Assembly (NCBI GenBank): GCA_016870395.1
Contig: VGBT01000021.1
Span: 1-40,062, forward strand
Direction of reading: 5' to 3'
Origin: Actinomycetota bacterium
GTDB taxonomy: Bacteria; Actinomycetota; Acidimicrobiia; IMCC26256; JAENVU01
Length of the DNA stretch: 40,062 bases
The notes beneath the pieces are model-generated. The model was not told the origin of the DNA, did not search any database, and worked only from the letters and a program-made list of their open reading frames with translations. How positions within the stretch are numbered: the first letter of the stretch is position 1; each line of letters opens with the position of its first letter. Positions 39,924 to 40,062 of this stretch are shown in pieces. Both the position numbers and the translations under genes were made by a program.

Positions 39924-40062
39924 CCCGGGCCACCTCACAAGACCGCGGTATTCCGCTACCGAGCGGGAGTCAATCTCCCACGGGACCGTCGCGGGGCGCA
40001 TTCGTCATGCTGCGCGGTGAGGTCTGCGCATCGAACGAGTGATGCGCACCTGAGTGGTGGGG
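39924..40062. other. Right-hand end, no gene recognised
   Basis: The last 139 bases show no open frame with a start and ribosome binding site that I can support, and no recognisable RNA. Short A/T-containing patches (near 39950 and 39970) make it a likely promoter region for a gene beyond the edge. Confidence 0.4.

Overview
The window is very GC-rich DNA, densely coded, with strong G/C preference at third codon positions. It carries two WhiB-family iron-sulfur regulators, a type A RNase P RNA, a DnaQ-UvrC fusion nuclease and an AddAB-like helicase-nuclease pair. This points to an Actinomycetota chromosome; the WhiB mix and gene set suggest an Acidimicrobiia-like lineage, but that is inference and no 16S or other marker is present. 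No insertion sequence, prophage, plasmid origin or CRISPR array was seen.

Layout. 1-1550: partial aquaporin, an NYN-domain remnant, YjbQ and a zinc-ribbon protein. 1607-6697: DEDD exonuclease/GIY-YIG fusion facing a minus-strand unit of acyl-CoA dehydrogenase, trpD and a zinc-ribbon membrane protein, then a WhiB regulator. 6923-10683: a small membrane protein running into rnpB, a structured intergenic region of about 480 bases, a GT87-type mannosyltransferase and bioB. 10808-21814: an 11-kb minus-strand series with tiny gaps or 4-base overlaps: addB-like, addA-like, class A penicillin-binding protein, CdsZ-like coiled-coil zinc protein, RNase HI, membrane protein, histidine phosphatase. 21903-23722: two-gene DrrAB-type ABC exporter. 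23833-25491: N-terminally damaged acetyltransferase, secreted serine protease and tRNA-Val(UAC). 25730-26470: a whiB7-class gene with a long leader, a 56-codon upstream ORF, a strong hairpin and a WhiB7-type promoter. 26456-32458: a molybdenum-enzyme unit (pterin-4a-carbinolamine dehydratase homologue, small membrane-anchored protein, mobA, fdhD, FdhF/YdeP oxidoreductase) followed by two inositol-monophosphatase paralogues. 32571-33707: wreck of an adenylate-cyclase/TPR regulator. 33704-39005: a sugar or amino-sugar catabolic series (esterase, RidA, GH4 glycosidase, NagB, YczE membrane protein, Gfo/Idh/MocA dehydrogenase). 39096-39923: a frameshifted, truncated beta-hydroxyacid dehydrogenase abutting a secreted-protein fragment.

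Working together: mobA, fdhD and fdhF make and serve one bis-MGD enzyme, and the PCD homologue fits the proposed Moco-associated role of that family. The AddAB-like pair should process double-strand breaks and is co-transcribed with cell-wall and RNA/DNA-hybrid functions. The GH4-NagB-RidA-esterase series looks like de-esterification, glycosidic cleavage and deamination of an amino sugar, with no transporter in the window. Many starts have a TANNNT hexamer only 6-10 bases upstream and no clear Shine-Dalgarno sequence, suggesting leaderless transcription. The best candidate for something under-described is the whiB7 leader with its upstream ORF; second is a minus-strand C-rich hairpin/terminator region next to rnpB. 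Several broken genes (near 515, 23730, 32571-33707 and 39096-39923) could be real decay or assembly errors.
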